Shown: positions 18,229 through 31,016 of the stretch, piece by piece
Numbering within the stretch: position 1 is the stretch's first letter
Layout: each line of letters begins with the position of its first letter
Source of the DNA: Septoria linicola
Lineage: Eukaryota > Ascomycota > Dothideomycetes > Mycosphaerellales > Mycosphaerellaceae
Direction: 5' to 3'
Assembly (NCBI GenBank): GCA_024114885.1
Contig: CP099425.1
Span: 2,108,001-2,172,000 of the forward strand
Length of the DNA stretch: 64,000 nucleotides
Made by a program: the position numbers and the translations under genes
Notes under the pieces: model-generated
What the model was told of the DNA's origin: nothing
Database searches by the model: none
What the model saw: the letters and a program-made list of their open reading frames with translations, nothing else

Positions 18229-19896
18229 TCAATCATTTCCCTTCAGTTGGCGTAGCACTGGACCCAGCAAATATTGGCTGCCAGTGACCAGTACATGCAT
18301 CTCGCCGTGTTCGGGATCGAGCTTTTGGACTTGCTCGACAGCACTCCTGATGGCCGGCTCTTCCCAGATTGTGGTATTTGGTAGATGCTCTCGCCACATG
18401 TCATTGAAGACCTCGAATATCTCAGGTCGTTCTGCGGAAGCGTCGACTGTTTCATCGTATGTTGAGAATATGACGTGGTCAATGGTGATTGAGCTATCTT
18501 TGAGAGCAAATATCAGCCTCTCCAGTAACGCACGCGCGTCTCGAAGCTTGTTCATGTGGCTGAAGACAAGCACTCGGGTGACTTTTCTGCTAGCCAACCG
18601 TCGACTCTCTTTGTCGAACCACTGCGCGGCGAGAGCCACACTAGACTCGCAATGAGCAGCATCCAGGAACCAAGTTTGAGGGCCTCGTCGGAGGATTTGA
18701 TATCGTCCGGGCCAATTCCACTGATCAACGCCTGTCTGTATGTCCTCGACCGATAGCTGGCCACCAGACGTCTGCTTCAGTAGTGCTTCAGCAGCCGCAA
18801 GTGCCAGAGAAGCGTTCTTCCGCTGTACAGATGGCTCGAGATGCATGGCATCAGCTGGCAATCGCTCATCATCGTCAATGATGCTGACTGCTTCGCCGAC
18901 ATCTCTGGCGCGCTGTCGAAGAACCTCAGTGGCCGCTGATGACTCCTGTTGCGTGGATAGTGCTACGGCGCCTATCTTGTAGATGCCGCCCTTGTGCCAC
19001 GCAATGCTCTCGATTGTGTTTCCCAGAATTTCGATGTGGTCCAGGCCTAGTGTTGTGACAGCTGTGACCAGCGGCTTAGCTACCACGTTCGTGGCATCGT
19101 TCTCGCCACCATTGTGTGTCTCCAGAACAACAGCATCTACGCCTTCGCGGATGAAAGTGTGAAAGGCGAGCAAAGCCCACAGCTGCAAGAATCGTGGACC
19201 ACGCTCTACAGGCGGCTTCGATAGATCGGGCGCAGTGGCGATCTGTGGTAATCGGTCATAGACCTCGAAGAAGTATTTTGCTAGTGCCTCTCGTGCCAAC
19301 GGTAGGAACCTGATGCGAATTCGCTCTTCTGGGTCAAGCAGATGAGGCGAGGTGTACAGGCCAGTCCTTCTTGGAAACCCCGTTCGATCTGCGTGAGCCC
19401 GGAGGAACGACTCAGTGAAAGAGCATGTGCTGCCTTTGCCTTTCGTGCCGGCGATGTGAATAATGTTGAGGGCGTTGATGTCTGCTTCCTGGAGATCAGT
19501 CAGTAAGCGAACATTGGCGCACAAGATTTTACGCACGGAGTGTCCTAGCTGTGCAAGCCACTCCTTCATGCCGACCAGACTTGGTACTCCACGAGCAGTG
19601 GATGCATTGTGATTGGGTTGTGTTGGAACTTGTGTGATGGGCTTGAGTTCCGATCGAACGGTGTTCCGTCGTTGTTCCAGAATCAATATAGCATTCTGTC
19701 ACTGGGTCAGTCCAAGAGGCCTCGATGGCAGTGGTGAAAGATATACCTCATACGTGCGATCCGAGTGGGCTTTGATAGCAGGGTAACTCGAACTCATAAT
19801 TCCGTACAGCTTGCCATGCACAGTAGAAGCAAACCTGGCAGAAAATGATGCAGGGCACTTCAGAGCATTTCTGTACACGCTGCCGCCATGTAGCAT
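18229..19896 (-). CDS. MET7: Folylpolyglutamate synthase
   Basis: Adds gamma-linked glutamates to folates, retaining them in cytosol and mitochondria for one-carbon metabolism. Exons are 19747-19896 and 18229-19695 (538 aa), with a 51 bp intron (GTATAT..GACAG). Exon 1 contributes 50 residues and splices to NAILILEQRR. The ATP-binding loop GTKGKGS lies at about 132-138 (HIAGTKGKGSTCSF). TSPHLL, GGENDATN (the family usually has IGGEYDATN), GLDHIEILG and the C-terminal ligase domain (LDAAHCESS, LVFSHMNK) follow in order. The first 33 residues are basic, with few acidic residues, like a mitochondrial presequence. A second ATG at codon 34 (MSSSYPAIKAHS) would give a cytosolic form, as known for this family. 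Length is normal. Confidence 0.95.
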
Positions 19897-20238
19897 GGCC
19901 TGCCCAGCATACCTGGTCTAGAAGTTCTATGAGACGAGAAGCAGAAAGAGGAATGGCTGGATCGACAGGGCAATTTCGAATTCTCCTCAGATCACCATCA
20001 CGCTCTTTCTACCTTGCTACGCGTCTTGACATATTCTCAAAAACTTAAGAGACGCGTTGTTGATGGCATACTGCATATGGTAACATGTCAGAGGAAGTTC
20101 AAGCAAGAAGGAGAGATCCCTGCAGCGACAACGAAACGCGTCATCGCTCGAGTGGGCAGGTTCCTACAAAATGTTGTCGTGTCGCATGTCCATAAGTTGT
20201 ACAACATCACCACCTCTGCTTGAGGCAACGTCGACAGG
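19897..20238. other. Divergent promoter of the FPGS and UsgS-like genes
   Basis: About 340 bp, no gene. No distinct motif beyond a pyrimidine-rich stretch near 20000. Confidence 0.6.
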
Positions 20239-21513
20239 ATGAGTAACATGGGCGCATTCGGCAGCTTTGAGCTGAACAGCATCGTCCGCGGCGCTCAGTT
20301 GACCGTGGTCGGGGCCAATCGAGCACTGCAGAACCCCGGCATCTTCACGAGCGAGCTGTACAAACAGGCAGCATTGGCCGTGGCATCGGGGTTGGCCATT
20401 CGCATTCTGGTCGCCATTCCGGTATGCAGTCGACCTGGATATGGTTTGTAGATGAAATGAGTGGCAAGGAAGGAGCGATTGACACCCGACTGACACCTTC
20501 TCCTCTCAGACTATAGGCATCCGCGTGCTGATCCGCTTCCTGGGCCTCTTCACGGATCTGTCGGGGTCGACATGGGACGAAGATATCACCGAAGGCATCT
20601 CCTTCATCGAGAACTCGGTGCTGCAAGTGCCCTTCTTCCTGATGACCTTCATCCGCCAGCTCAGTCCAGCCATGGACCACATGTTCATGGACAGCCTGCA
20701 GTGGGTTGACCAGACGTACATCCAAAAGCACAAATGCGATGATCCATCTCAACTGCGAGCCATGTACTATCCCAACCTGAAGCTGTATGGCGGTCCGGGA
20801 GCCTCATCAGCGCAGCAAAAGAAAGACCCGTATCAGGCGTTGAAGGCGTTTGGCTTCCGATTTGGCAAGAAGGCGGCCGTATCGCTGGGAGTCTATCTGC
20901 TGTCTCTGCTGCCACATGTGGGACGCTTCGTGCTGCCAGCTGCCTCCTTCTACACGTTCAACAAGGCCGTGGGACTGCAGCCGGCACTGCTGATCTTTGG
21001 AAGCTCCATCTTCCTGCCCAAGCGCTATCTGGTCATGTTTCTGCAGAGCTACTTCTCCAGCAGGACGCTGATGCGCGAGTTGGTATGTTTGCCCTCAATC
21101 CACACCACCTACCCACCTACCATGCCCCGGCTAACAGTCTCGTCCAGCTCGAGCCCTACTTCTCCCGCATCCGATACACGCTGGAGCAGAAGAAGCAGTG
21201 GTTTCACGATCGGGAAGGAGTGCTCTTCGGCTTCGCCTTTGCCTTTGTCGCCTTCCTCAAGATCCCACTTCTCGGCGTGCTCATCTACGGCATCGCTGAA
21301 GCCTCGACCGCCTACCTCATCACCAAAGTCACCGAACCGCCGCCAGACCCACAGCACGCCGAACAGTTCAGAAAGGAAGACGTCCACTGGAAGAACAAAC
21401 ACGAGTTCGTCAGCTTGCCATTGGAGGCCATTGACAAGTTCAACACCACACTGAAAGAGAAGAAGCACAGCACAACAGAGCAAGAGATCAAGATAGGCCG
21501 CCAGTTCTCGTAG
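20239..21513 (+). CDS. Multi-pass membrane protein, UsgS/EI24-like
   Basis: Conserved fungal membrane protein that I relate, from memory, to proteins named transmembrane protein UsgS (distant to yeast Rrt8/Lds); role unknown. Exons are 20239-20421, 20510-21082 and 21148-21513 (373 aa), with introns of 88 and 65 bp. The N-terminus reads GAQLTVVGANRALQNPGIF and AALAVASGLAIRILVAIP-TIGIRVLIRFLGLFTDL (first membrane segments). Then come QVPFFLMTFIRQLSP, a conserved QWVDQTYIQKHK loop, AVSLGVYLLSLLPHVGRFVLPAASF, and FGFAFAFVAFLKIPLLGVLIYGIA. The end is charged and cytosolic-looking. Splices preserve frame and hydrophobic segments. Confidence 0.8.
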
Positions 21514-21991
21514 CATCGACAATGGCAACACAGTGTCACCAACAATGCAGATACGACCTTTATGAATACAGCCATGCTCCAGCCCTTTGTATTCCAGATC
21601 TCAATGCCGGACATATTTCGGATCTGCCGACGCGTCCACTGACCAGGTTCGGCAGCTGCTCAAAGCTCACAGCTCCATCTGCGCCCCGCAATAACAGAGC
21701 TCTGGTGATGACAGCATGTTTGCAGCACTTCCTCGCTTGAATGGGCCTTCTTATCAACCTTGTAGTCAATGCTCAGGAGCTGATACGGACGAGGCGCGTA
21801 ACGCGTAAACTGTCAGGCGTCTTATCTGTCATTGTCTAGAGTGTCGACCCGACCCCGCTCCACGGAGAGGAGTCGAAAGAGCAATAAAATGGGTAGGCGC
21901 TTCGTCCGATCTGCTTCTCGAATCTGTTGCTATCAAGACACTGCACCGCTGTCACAAGAACCACAAAAAATAACACTGAGATCGCTTCAAA
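21514..21991. other. Intergenic region and formamidase promoter
   Basis: Contains a CTTATCT (AGATAAG on minus) GATA-type site at 21821-21827. No gene. Confidence 0.6.
21821..21827 (-). promoter_or_regulatory. GATA-factor (AreA-type) site upstream of formamidase
   Basis: AGATAAG on the minus strand, about 165 bp before the formamidase ATG. It fits the HGATAR consensus of fungal nitrogen regulators, and formamidase genes are known to be controlled by such factors. A single site, so support is modest. Confidence 0.4.
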
Positions 21992-23501
21992 ATGGGTAAG
22001 GAAGGACTAAGATATGCAGCAAGAGTAGAGCTCGACAAAGATGCCGGGACACTGCCTTATTTACATGTAAGCTACCCAGCGCATATGACAGCTACCACCG
22101 TGATGGCTACAGCAACAACAAAGCTGACCTTACTCCGGTAGAATCGATGGCACCCTGACAGTACGTTACGAGACATCTCCATCGTTCGCGACAGGCCTCG
22201 GCTTACAAATTGCATCTAGTCCCGACCGTTGGCGATATCAAGAATGGCGAAACCGTCAAGATCGAATGTGTCGATTGGACAGGAGGACAAATCGGTAACA
22301 ATGATTCGGCCGACGATATGAGGGATGTCGACCTCACCAGAATCCACTACTTGACTGGTCCCTTCAACATTGAGACTGCCGAGCCGGGAGACGTGCTGGT
22401 CGTTGATATCCAGGATGTGCAGCCACTTGAGCACCAGCCCTGGGGTTTCACGGGTGTCTTTTCCAAGGAGAATGGAGGTGTGAGTACACCTATCTCTGCA
22501 TCAGGCGCCTCGTACACTTAAGCAGTATGGAAGCTGACAACGTATCTGCAGGGCTTCCTCGACGAGATCTATCCAAAACCCGCAAAGGCAATCTGGGACT
22601 TTGAAGGCATCAACTGCTCCTCCCGCCATATCCCAGGCGTTCGCTTCGCAGGCCTGATTCACCCAGGTATTCTAGGATGTGCTCCTTCCCAAGAGGTTCT
22701 CGAGCTCTGGAACAAGCGCGAAGGCGAACTCATTTCCGCCTGCAGCCACATGGACCGCGACGTCGCCAAACCTCCCGAGCCGATGAACGTCCACGTCGGA
22801 ACCGGAGATGCCACCATTAAAGAGAAGGTCGGAAAAGAGGGGGCACGAACCATCCCTGGTCGCCCAGAACATGGCGGCAACTGCGATATAAAGAACTTGA
22901 GCAGAGGCAGCAAAGTCTACTTGCCCGTCCATGTCAAAGGCGGCAAGTTCTCCGTAGGAGATTTGCATTTCAGCCAAGGAGATGGAGAAATCTCCTTCTG
23001 CGGTGCCATTGAAATGGCCGGTGTCATCACCATCAAGTTCACCGTGATGAAGAATGGCATCGAGAAGTTAGGCATGAAGAGGTACACCACTCCCTCCCTG
23101 TTCCCCTTCCCCCTCTCAACTTTCCACTAACACACTCCCTTACAAGCCCCATCTACATCCCCGGCCCCGTCGAACCCCAATTCGGCCCCGGCCGCTACAT
23201 CTACTTCGAAGGCTTCAGCGTCGACGAGCACGGCAAACAGCACTACCTCGACGCCACCGTCGCCTACCGCCAAACCTGCCTCCGCGTCATCGAGTACCTG
23301 CGCCGCTACGGCTACGACGACTACCAAATCTATCTCCTGCTCAGTTGTGCTCCTGTCCAAGGACACATTGCGGGTATTGTAGATATTCCGAATGCGTGCA
23401 CGACGATGGGTTTGCCGATTGATATTTTTGATTTTGATATTCGACCGGAAGCGGAGGTTGTCAAGAGGGATTTGGGGGCTTGTGCGAAGGCTAGTTCGTA
23501 G
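21992..23501 (+). CDS. fmdS: Formamidase
   Basis: Hydrolyses formamide to formate and ammonium, a nitrogen-scavenging step. Five exons: 21992-22066, 22142-22160, 22220-22479, 22552-23081 and 23147-23501 (412 aa, the usual family length). Exon 2 is a 19 bp micro-exon that supplies NRWHPD. Joined, the N-terminus reads LPYLHNRWHPDIPTVGDI, as in the FmdA/AmdA family. Other family blocks include VKIECVDWTGGQIGNNDSADD, VVDIQDVQPL, WGFTGVF, FEGINCSSRHIPGVRFAGLIHPG, HGGNCDIKNL, VGDLHFSQGDGE, GPGRYIYFEGFS and LLLSCAPVQGHIAGIVDIPN. Probably a cytosolic oligomer. A GATA-type site lies upstream. Splice joins keep every conserved block. Confidence 0.95.
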
Positions 23502-24451
23502 GCATATATCCACAGCTATGCCAGTCGGAAGAGATTTCAAGTCACGCAGTTGAAAGCACGAACAACGAAGTGTCTTGACGACGCTTGACGCCAGCATGAC
23601 ACAATGATCCACAAAATGACTGTTCTCCTCCAGCAGCCATAGTACGCGACAAAAATTTCGGTAGCTGTTGCGTATTTGGTAGTCAATAAGAACTTTTGCG
23701 AGCATCAGGTCGTTCATGCGAGGCAGCCACGCAGCCAAAAAGACGATCGCAGAGTGCAGAAAGACCGCTGTGACTGCATGCAAGCAATCTACCAAGTCAT
23801 AATGCAATGAGAGACCAGAAGAACCCCGGCTGATCTCTTAGCCCATCAACACACTACTTAATTTGCAACTCGTCAGCTCTGTCTGATTCACGGCTGACGA
23901 CGATGACAGTCGATGCGTCAAGTTGTACAATCAATAAACTCGAGAGGAAAGGCATCAACGAACCACGCATCTGAATTGAGGCAAAACGCCATCATATCAT
24001 TCATTGATTGATTGCGCATATACCCATCCATCCATGCATGCGCAGCGCTGCTTTGCTTTGCCTTGCTGCGAAGACCGCACCTCATATACTAAGTACTCGT
24101 ACAGAACAAGCAGCGCAGCCTCCCTGCTAAATGTGCTCATTCCCACAAGTCAGTCAGTCATCACCTGCTGCTCTGCTTGTGCTGGCTTTGGAATCCAGAA
24201 ACAAACACCGCTCAAATCATGCCCCCAAGACAGCTCGTAAGCAAGTCAATACAAAGGTTCCCGCCCAACCAAGATCACATTCCATCCTTGCGATGCGGTC
24301 TCGCTATAACCCAAGCGTGCATGCGTACTTGACGCCCGTATAACTTTCCATGCCCTCGTCGGCTCAAACATTATTACTTCTTCTTCTCGTTCGCGTCATC
24401 TCTATGTGCGGTGTCAACGTTTCAAAATCTTTCACGTGCAATGCGTCATGG
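23502..24451. other. Intergenic region between convergent genes
   Basis: About 950 bp of 3' flanks of formamidase and adenylate cyclase. Contains short ATTGATTGATTG and CATCCATCCATGCATGC runs near 24000-24040. No gene recognised. Confidence 0.5.
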
Positions 24452-27400
24452 TCAAGCATCTGCCATTTCCAGGTCTCCTTGCGCAGCCTTGAACGCCTTC
24501 AGTTCATCCAGTTGTCCGGCCAGCTCGGACAGGATTTCAGACATTGGACATGCCTGGCTGAGTACGCCATGCTTGAACGGTCGGATCATGTTGCGCAGGG
24601 CGAGAGTAGAGATACAAGTCTGTAACAAAAGTCAGTCAATCGTTTCCAACTAAGAGTCAGCATGCGTGAATAACTCACCTCAATTCTACTGATCTGGTGC
24701 TCAACAAAGTTGACCAAGAACCGATCAGTAATCTCGCCGCCGCCATGCTTGATCTTCTCCAGGAGTGCCGTCTCGGGTGGCTTCAGACTGCGAATGCCGG
24801 TGCTTTCGAGTGAGCTACAAAGCATTTCCAGGCGCAGAGAAACGTTCCACAAATCCCAAACATTGTCCGTGTCGATCGTGAGCTGGCTGTTACGCGTCTT
24901 CTTTGCCTCGCTTGCATTCTCCTGTGCAGCTCTTGACTCTGCCTCTGCTTTCTGCTGTTGCACCACGAGTCGCGATGCAAGCGAATGTGGGTACATTAGA
25001 TAGATGTATTCAGGATTTTCAAGTCCCTTGAGTGTTCGTTGTCCGAGGTCTTTGACCTCGAATCCTTGACTGCTCAGAGAACGAAGCTCACGACGAATCG
25101 TCTGAGTCAGCACATCGTCGTTGATATTGTCATCCGATCCTGTGGAACCACTGCGATCTGATTCAATGTGGCTTTCAAGCATTCGCTGAACCTCCTGGAT
25201 GAAATCCGAAGACACGCAGATCTGGCCTCCGTCGGCAACACTCTCGATACGAGCGGCACGGTTGACCATGGGACCAAAATAGTCCATGCGCTTCGTGACT
25301 GGATCGATCTCGCAAACGGGACGTCCCCAGTGGATGCCCATGCGCACACTCAGGCCGCGGAAGATAACGTTGCCTTCTGCATCTTGCATCTCCTCTCCAT
25401 GGACGCTGTTGAGGATTTCCTGTGGCCATTGAACCTCGAGTAGCTGACTCTGAATCGTGAAACACCACAGAAGCGCGCTGGTAACGGTAGGAAAAGCGAC
25501 CATAAAAGCGTCGCCTTCCGTCTTCACTTCGTAGCCTCCAATGATTCTGAGGTGTCGACGCATAGCCTCATTGTGCATCTTGATGGCAGATTGCATCGCA
25601 ATTGGGTATGTTTCCCACAGTATTGTGCTGTTCTTGATATCTGTGAAGACAAGGGTGACGTCTCCTGTTGGCGGCTCAACCTCCTGATCCAGGCGCGCAA
25701 GCTTCGAATCGCCCACGGCGTCTCGACCGCGTTTGGCTTTTCGCACAGTTGTGAAGTAGTCGTCAGGTGAACCCGAGGGGCCCATGCTCATACTGTGTGT
25801 CCTGAATCGTGCCTTCTCTCGCTTTCGAAGGTCACTGACGCCTACCATCATGACCATGATCTTGCCCGTCGCACCAAAAGCTATCGCAAGATCACGAAGT
25901 TTCTGCGCTGCTCTCATAAGGTCCCCGCGTTCTTGTCTCGCCACATCTACGGCGAAGTCTGGTGTGAGGTAGTCCCACAGTTCTCGAGAAGCAAGTAGTA
26001 TCATCTCGTCTTGCTCTCTGATATCAATCTTGTTCACAGCCGGAGCTGCGATGATGCAAGGTGCAAGCTGCACGAAACCAAAAGCGCGCGACACATCAAG
26101 CTGGTCATTCAGCTTTCCTTGTCTGGAGACATAGCCGCCAGCTTCTCGTATGCGCTGACGCTCGCTAGCTTCAGCTGGGTCGTGCTTCTTTGTAATGATT
26201 CTGTGGCCGCCTTCAGACCGGATGAGGAGACATTGTGCATCGCCTACATTCGAGATGTAGAGCTCCATGCCATGTAAGTACATGACTGTTGCTGTGCTAC
26301 CAGATGTGATATCGTCATCGCCCAATTCGGGACCAGAGATGCTGCCACGATGTACCAGGGCACTGCTAGGATGCTCGCGAGCGTCCATGGCTTGGGTGGC
26401 CGTGGTGGCGAGCTCTTTGTTGAGACCCAAGTAGGTCCGTCGGAGCGCATCCAAGGGTGTCTCGTGTTCTGTATCGATCTTTTCGAGCTCCTCGATGAAA
26501 TAGTGCTTGAACTTCTCGTGCAAGAACTTCGCCACCTTGCTACCTCCAGAGGAAAGTGACTGGCCATCGAACAATCCTACGAGAGCTTCGTCTTCGTGTC
26601 CTCTGAAGCGTGGGACGACCAAATCCAATGTCGACAAGTGCTCGTTCCGACCCAGAGTGTCAGCCATTCCATATGGCATCGTGTTGCCAATGATTGAGCC
26701 CGCAAGTCTTACACGCCTGTCCGCAGCCTGATCTGGCACCGATGGGATTGTAAGTGTAACATCCATCAGGCCCAAGATGCGTAGATTGACGAGGGAAGAA
26801 AAGTCAGTCAAGTCGCGTTGATCCCGTCCACTAAGTGATTGCGCACTTGGCTTTATCTCCAAACGTTTGTTGCCCGACAAATTGAGGTAACGGAGCTGAC
26901 GGTTCCAGTTCCAATTCCAATCGTACGGCCAATTTGAGACATTGTACTTCAGCATGTTGCTTCCCACGTCGAGTATCGCAAGACGCTGAATCTTGCCGAG
27001 TTCAGCAGGCAAGACCTGGAACTTGTTGTTGTTGATATGCAAGACCTTGAGTGACGAGCCTTCTTCGAGGTCCTCTGATGGTATCGACGTAAGGTCATTG
27101 CCAGAGAGGTAGAGCTCGGTCAGATGTGTCCATTTACGTATCGTACGCGCCGGAACGTCGTATAGCTGGTTGTATGAAAGATTGAGAATACGAAGTTCAG
27201 GTAGCAGCACGAGCTCGTTGAAGACATCGTCCTCGAGTCGGTTATCTGCCAAGAAGAGGTGTCGGAGGGATGATGAGAACGTCGCTGCCAACCTATTGGA
27301 CAGAGTCGAGTCTTTTCGCGACCCTCCTGCACCAGCTGTGAGTGTCGCTGTGCTGCTTGCAGTGCTTGTTCTCCTAAGCGTGGCTTTGCCGGAATAAGCT

Positions 27401-30400
27401 GAAACCACAGAGCCCTTACGTGATGTCGTACCTGGCGAGCTCGAGGTGCTCATCATACCGGAGGCTTGGCTCGGCCTTCGCAATTGGAAGTCCTCGAGCT
27501 TACCGAGTTCTTCAAATTCAGGACTATTGGCCGCCGGCATTGCACTGGGCGTCATCGCGATGGCCGCGTCTGGGAGTGGTGGCAGAGGTGCTCCAGGCTT
27601 GGGAAAGTCTGCCAGCACATTGGAAGAGACATTGAGGGTCTCCAATCGCTTCGCGTACCAGATCTCGGGGGGCAGCAGACCTAGGTTGTTCTCTCGGACG
27701 TCAAGATATCGAAGTTCAGTCAGACGCCCAATCTCCGCTGGCAATCTGCTAAGCTCATTCTTTGCAATGCTGAGGTACTCTAGCTTCGAAAGCAGGCCAA
27801 AGTGGGGCGACAGCGAGACGAAGTGGTTCTTGCTTATGGTAAGCTTTGTGAGGCCAGACATCTTCATGAAAAGTGCGTCAGGAAGTCTTGCCAGCTTTGC
27901 AGATGCCAGATTTAGCACAGATAAGCTCGGTACTGGTGCGTTGAGGTCAAAGTTCGTCACTGGGTTGTGGTTCAAGAACAGAACTTTCAAGCATTGAAAC
28001 GAGCCTTCGAATTGCGACACACCATTGTGACCCAGCATAAGAGCTTCTAGCTTGGGCAGCTGTGACACAACATCGATATTGCTAATGTTGTTGAAGCGAG
28101 CATCAATTTCGCGCAGATTAACGAGAGAACTGAATGATGAGTCGAAGGGGCCTGACAGTCTATTGTTCGTTGCCCACAATCGTTCGAGATTCGTCAGGGT
28201 GTGAATGTCACCCAGTGTCGATATTGAGTTGAAGCTGATGTCGAGATCGACCAGCGTCGTGAGTTCGCAAAGTGCCGGCGGGAACTCTATAAGTGAGTTG
28301 GAAGACAAATTGAGACTGCGAAGAGCTCGATATTGCCCAAAGTAGGTCGGTACGGTTGTCAACTTGTTGTTCGACAGTTTCAGACTAAGCAAGTTCTGGA
28401 GCTTGTAAAGCTCAGCATGTTCCAGGGAATCCAGCCTATTGTTCGATACATCGAGTGTCGTGAGCTTATGGGCTAAAGCCAGACTGGGCGGGACTTTCCA
28501 GGCTTCGTTACTGGTGTATTTGATCTCTCGTAGATTTGTACAGCTTTGCACAAAGTCTTTTGGAATATCCAAGGTCAGATTTCTCGAGAGATTTAGAGTG
28601 ATGATCTCTGTAGATTTCTGGTACAGGGTGATTGGTATCGTGATCAGATTTCGGCCAGACAGGTCGATGTGGTTGAATCGTTGCATCTTGTTGAATCCAG
28701 GATCGCGCTCGAGGCTACTATACCCGCTCATCTTGGCTGGCAAAAAGGTGAATCGACACAGGTAGCCATGGTCTTCACGGCCGAGATCTTCAAGGTGGTC
28801 ATTGTCCTGATAGCCGACGAGCTCGAGCAACCTCTTCTGCATGACCAGAGGTCTTTCGCCAGATCCTAGCTGCCGGCTTGTGTCTTGCTTGCGCATTACT
28901 ATCTGATATTTGTCCAATTCGTCCTGGAGAAAAGTCTTCTTAGCCATCATAGAGATGAGCTCAGCAGCTGTCGTATTCAGGCTGGCAGATATGACCGCAA
29001 ATGTGCTATCGGCACGGAATATTCGCATGAAGAACATGGGTCCAGAGTCGTCTCTTCTCACATCACCCTCGTCATCGAGCTCGGTCAGGCGACGCATATT
29101 CTCGTCGGCTACCTTTTGTACAGCCCAGCTGTCTGGTGCGTCCCACGCTCCCTTCTCGTCTGGTTGTTCGGGAGGTGTTTCTTCTGGCGGCCAACCTGTG
29201 TAGATCTCATTATGTGGTGATCCCACCGGAGGGTTCTTGTGGTCAATGATACCTTCCATATGCGACATGTCTGTGTCCAAATGCCAGAGCGCATTGCTGG
29301 CCTCTGCATGTGTCTCGTTAGGGTCTTTGATCGGTCTCGCCTGCTCCACGCTCGTTTCCGCCGTCTTGCTGCTCTTGAAGGGCAGCCGATGGCCTTTCTT
29401 CTGCACGATGCCTGCAACGCCATTTGTGCCCTCTGCCTTTCCTTTTCCGACTTTCGCTTTGCTATCTGCACGCTCGCGGGTAGGCACTTTCTGCATTCCC
29501 GGAAGAGACGTGTAGGACTGTGACTGCAATGTCTCCTTATCGCCCTTGTGTCTACCTGTAACTCGGTCGAATAGTGATCGTTTATGGCCACTTGTCTGCG
29601 GCGATCGTGCTGCTTGCCCGCTGATAGCACTATGAGCACTTGGCGCAGGGCTGGTGGAGCGAGCGGATTTCAAGTTGAGCGTTGAGCTCATGGCATTGGG
29701 CGCATTACTGCCACCACGCATGATACTGAAAGACTGCTCCCGGGAAGTCGAAGGTCGCAGCGGAAAGCCGTAGCCGCCTTTCTCCTCGGTGCTCCGATTA
29801 TGCCTGTGACCGCCAGGCAGATGCAACCTGGACGCTTTTCGGAAGCCATTGCTATCAGGTGGAAAGCTCGATCCGGGGGTCGGTGGTGCATTCTGTGTCA
29901 ATATCAGCCTTCAGCCGCGCTTGCCTTGTCGTTTACAGCCCTCTTCACGCAAGCAGATTCACGTCCTCTTCGCCCCAGTTATGTGCCAACGTACCTCAGC
30001 ATCCTGGAACACCCACGGAGTGACCTCGCTAGAAGGCTGCTGCGCAGGTGTTCGCGGCCTCGACGCCGGGCTCGGTGGTCCACTACGCAGCATCGCATCG
30101 TTCATGGAATTATTCCTATTCCTCCCAGAAGTGGCACCCGGCGCAAATGGAGGCAATGGACCATTCTGCATCGAGCTCGCCTCGGAATTCTGTCGACTCT
30201 CGCTCCCCACAGGCACGTCTGTCTCGCCGAAAAAGCCCTGCAGCTTTTTCTGCATGCGGTCTCGCACGCTTGACTTTGAGCCAGTGGACGATACCGTGGT
30301 CGCGCTGGCTATGGAAGGTCGTCTATCTTCGCCATCATTCGGAAAGTACATGCCATTGTTTGGCGCAAAGCCGGGTGATATCTGGCTGAGGTTCTCGTTG

Positions 30401-31016
30401 CTGTCGTTGTAGAAGCTGCCGCCAAAAATGGACTGCGGCATGGGTCCTTGATTCTCATTGCTGTTGCTCCAGGCCATGGGGTGGGCGGTGGGTGGTTGTC
30501 GTCGAATGGCAGGTATGCTGCCAGACTGGTCGGCTGACATGGAGGTGGGTGTCTCGGTTTCCCATGGCGCAATGCTGTTCGCGCGTGCGTTGTTCGGCTG
30601 AGGCTTGGGTATGGTCAAAGGTGAGACCTCGGAGTCCTGCCGTTCGAGTCTATGTGCTATAGTTAGCTGACCGTGTCTTGCGGCAGACTGATCGCTCCAA
30701 TGCGATATCAAATTGATCTATTGCCACCGCGTCTTGGGACAAGGCATCCCATATAACACAAAGCGCGTCGCTCCTGCCTTGCCACTTTCCACCGCTACCT
30801 GACTGCACCTTCCGCCTTCTCCTGCTCCTCACGTACGTGCAGCACAATACGAAATGCAGATACGTACTTCTCGCGTCTAGTGTGCAGCTTCAACGGCTGG
30901 CTCTTCACCGTAGAGAAGCTCCCAAAAGGCCCTCTAACGGTGTCGGTGGAGCGCGTCGAGTCGGTGCCAGTCGAGCCATGTCGGTCCGAGGAGGCGGTGG
31001 TATTGCGAAGGGTCAT
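24452..31016 (-). CDS. CYR1: Adenylate cyclase
   Basis: Makes cAMP from ATP at the plasma membrane, downstream of Ras and G-alpha, controlling growth, development and virulence traits. Exons are 30868-31016, 29995-30649, 24679-29892 and 24452-24619 (2,061 aa), with introns of 218, 102 and 59 bp. The Ser/Pro-rich N-terminus includes an RDRMQKKLQGFFGE segment. Then come an RA domain (about 553-660), about twenty leucine-rich repeats (670-1310, interrupted by a Ser/Pro insert near 1030-1130), a PP2C-like domain (about 1345-1620) and a class III cyclase domain (about 1675-1840). Metal-binding aspartates are D1686 in VFTDIKNST and D1729 in KTEGDAFMV; NRAARIES is present too. The last exon encodes a conserved helical C-terminus (SEILSELAGQLDELKAF). 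A 5' exon gives MTLRNTTASS as the start. Confidence 0.95.
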
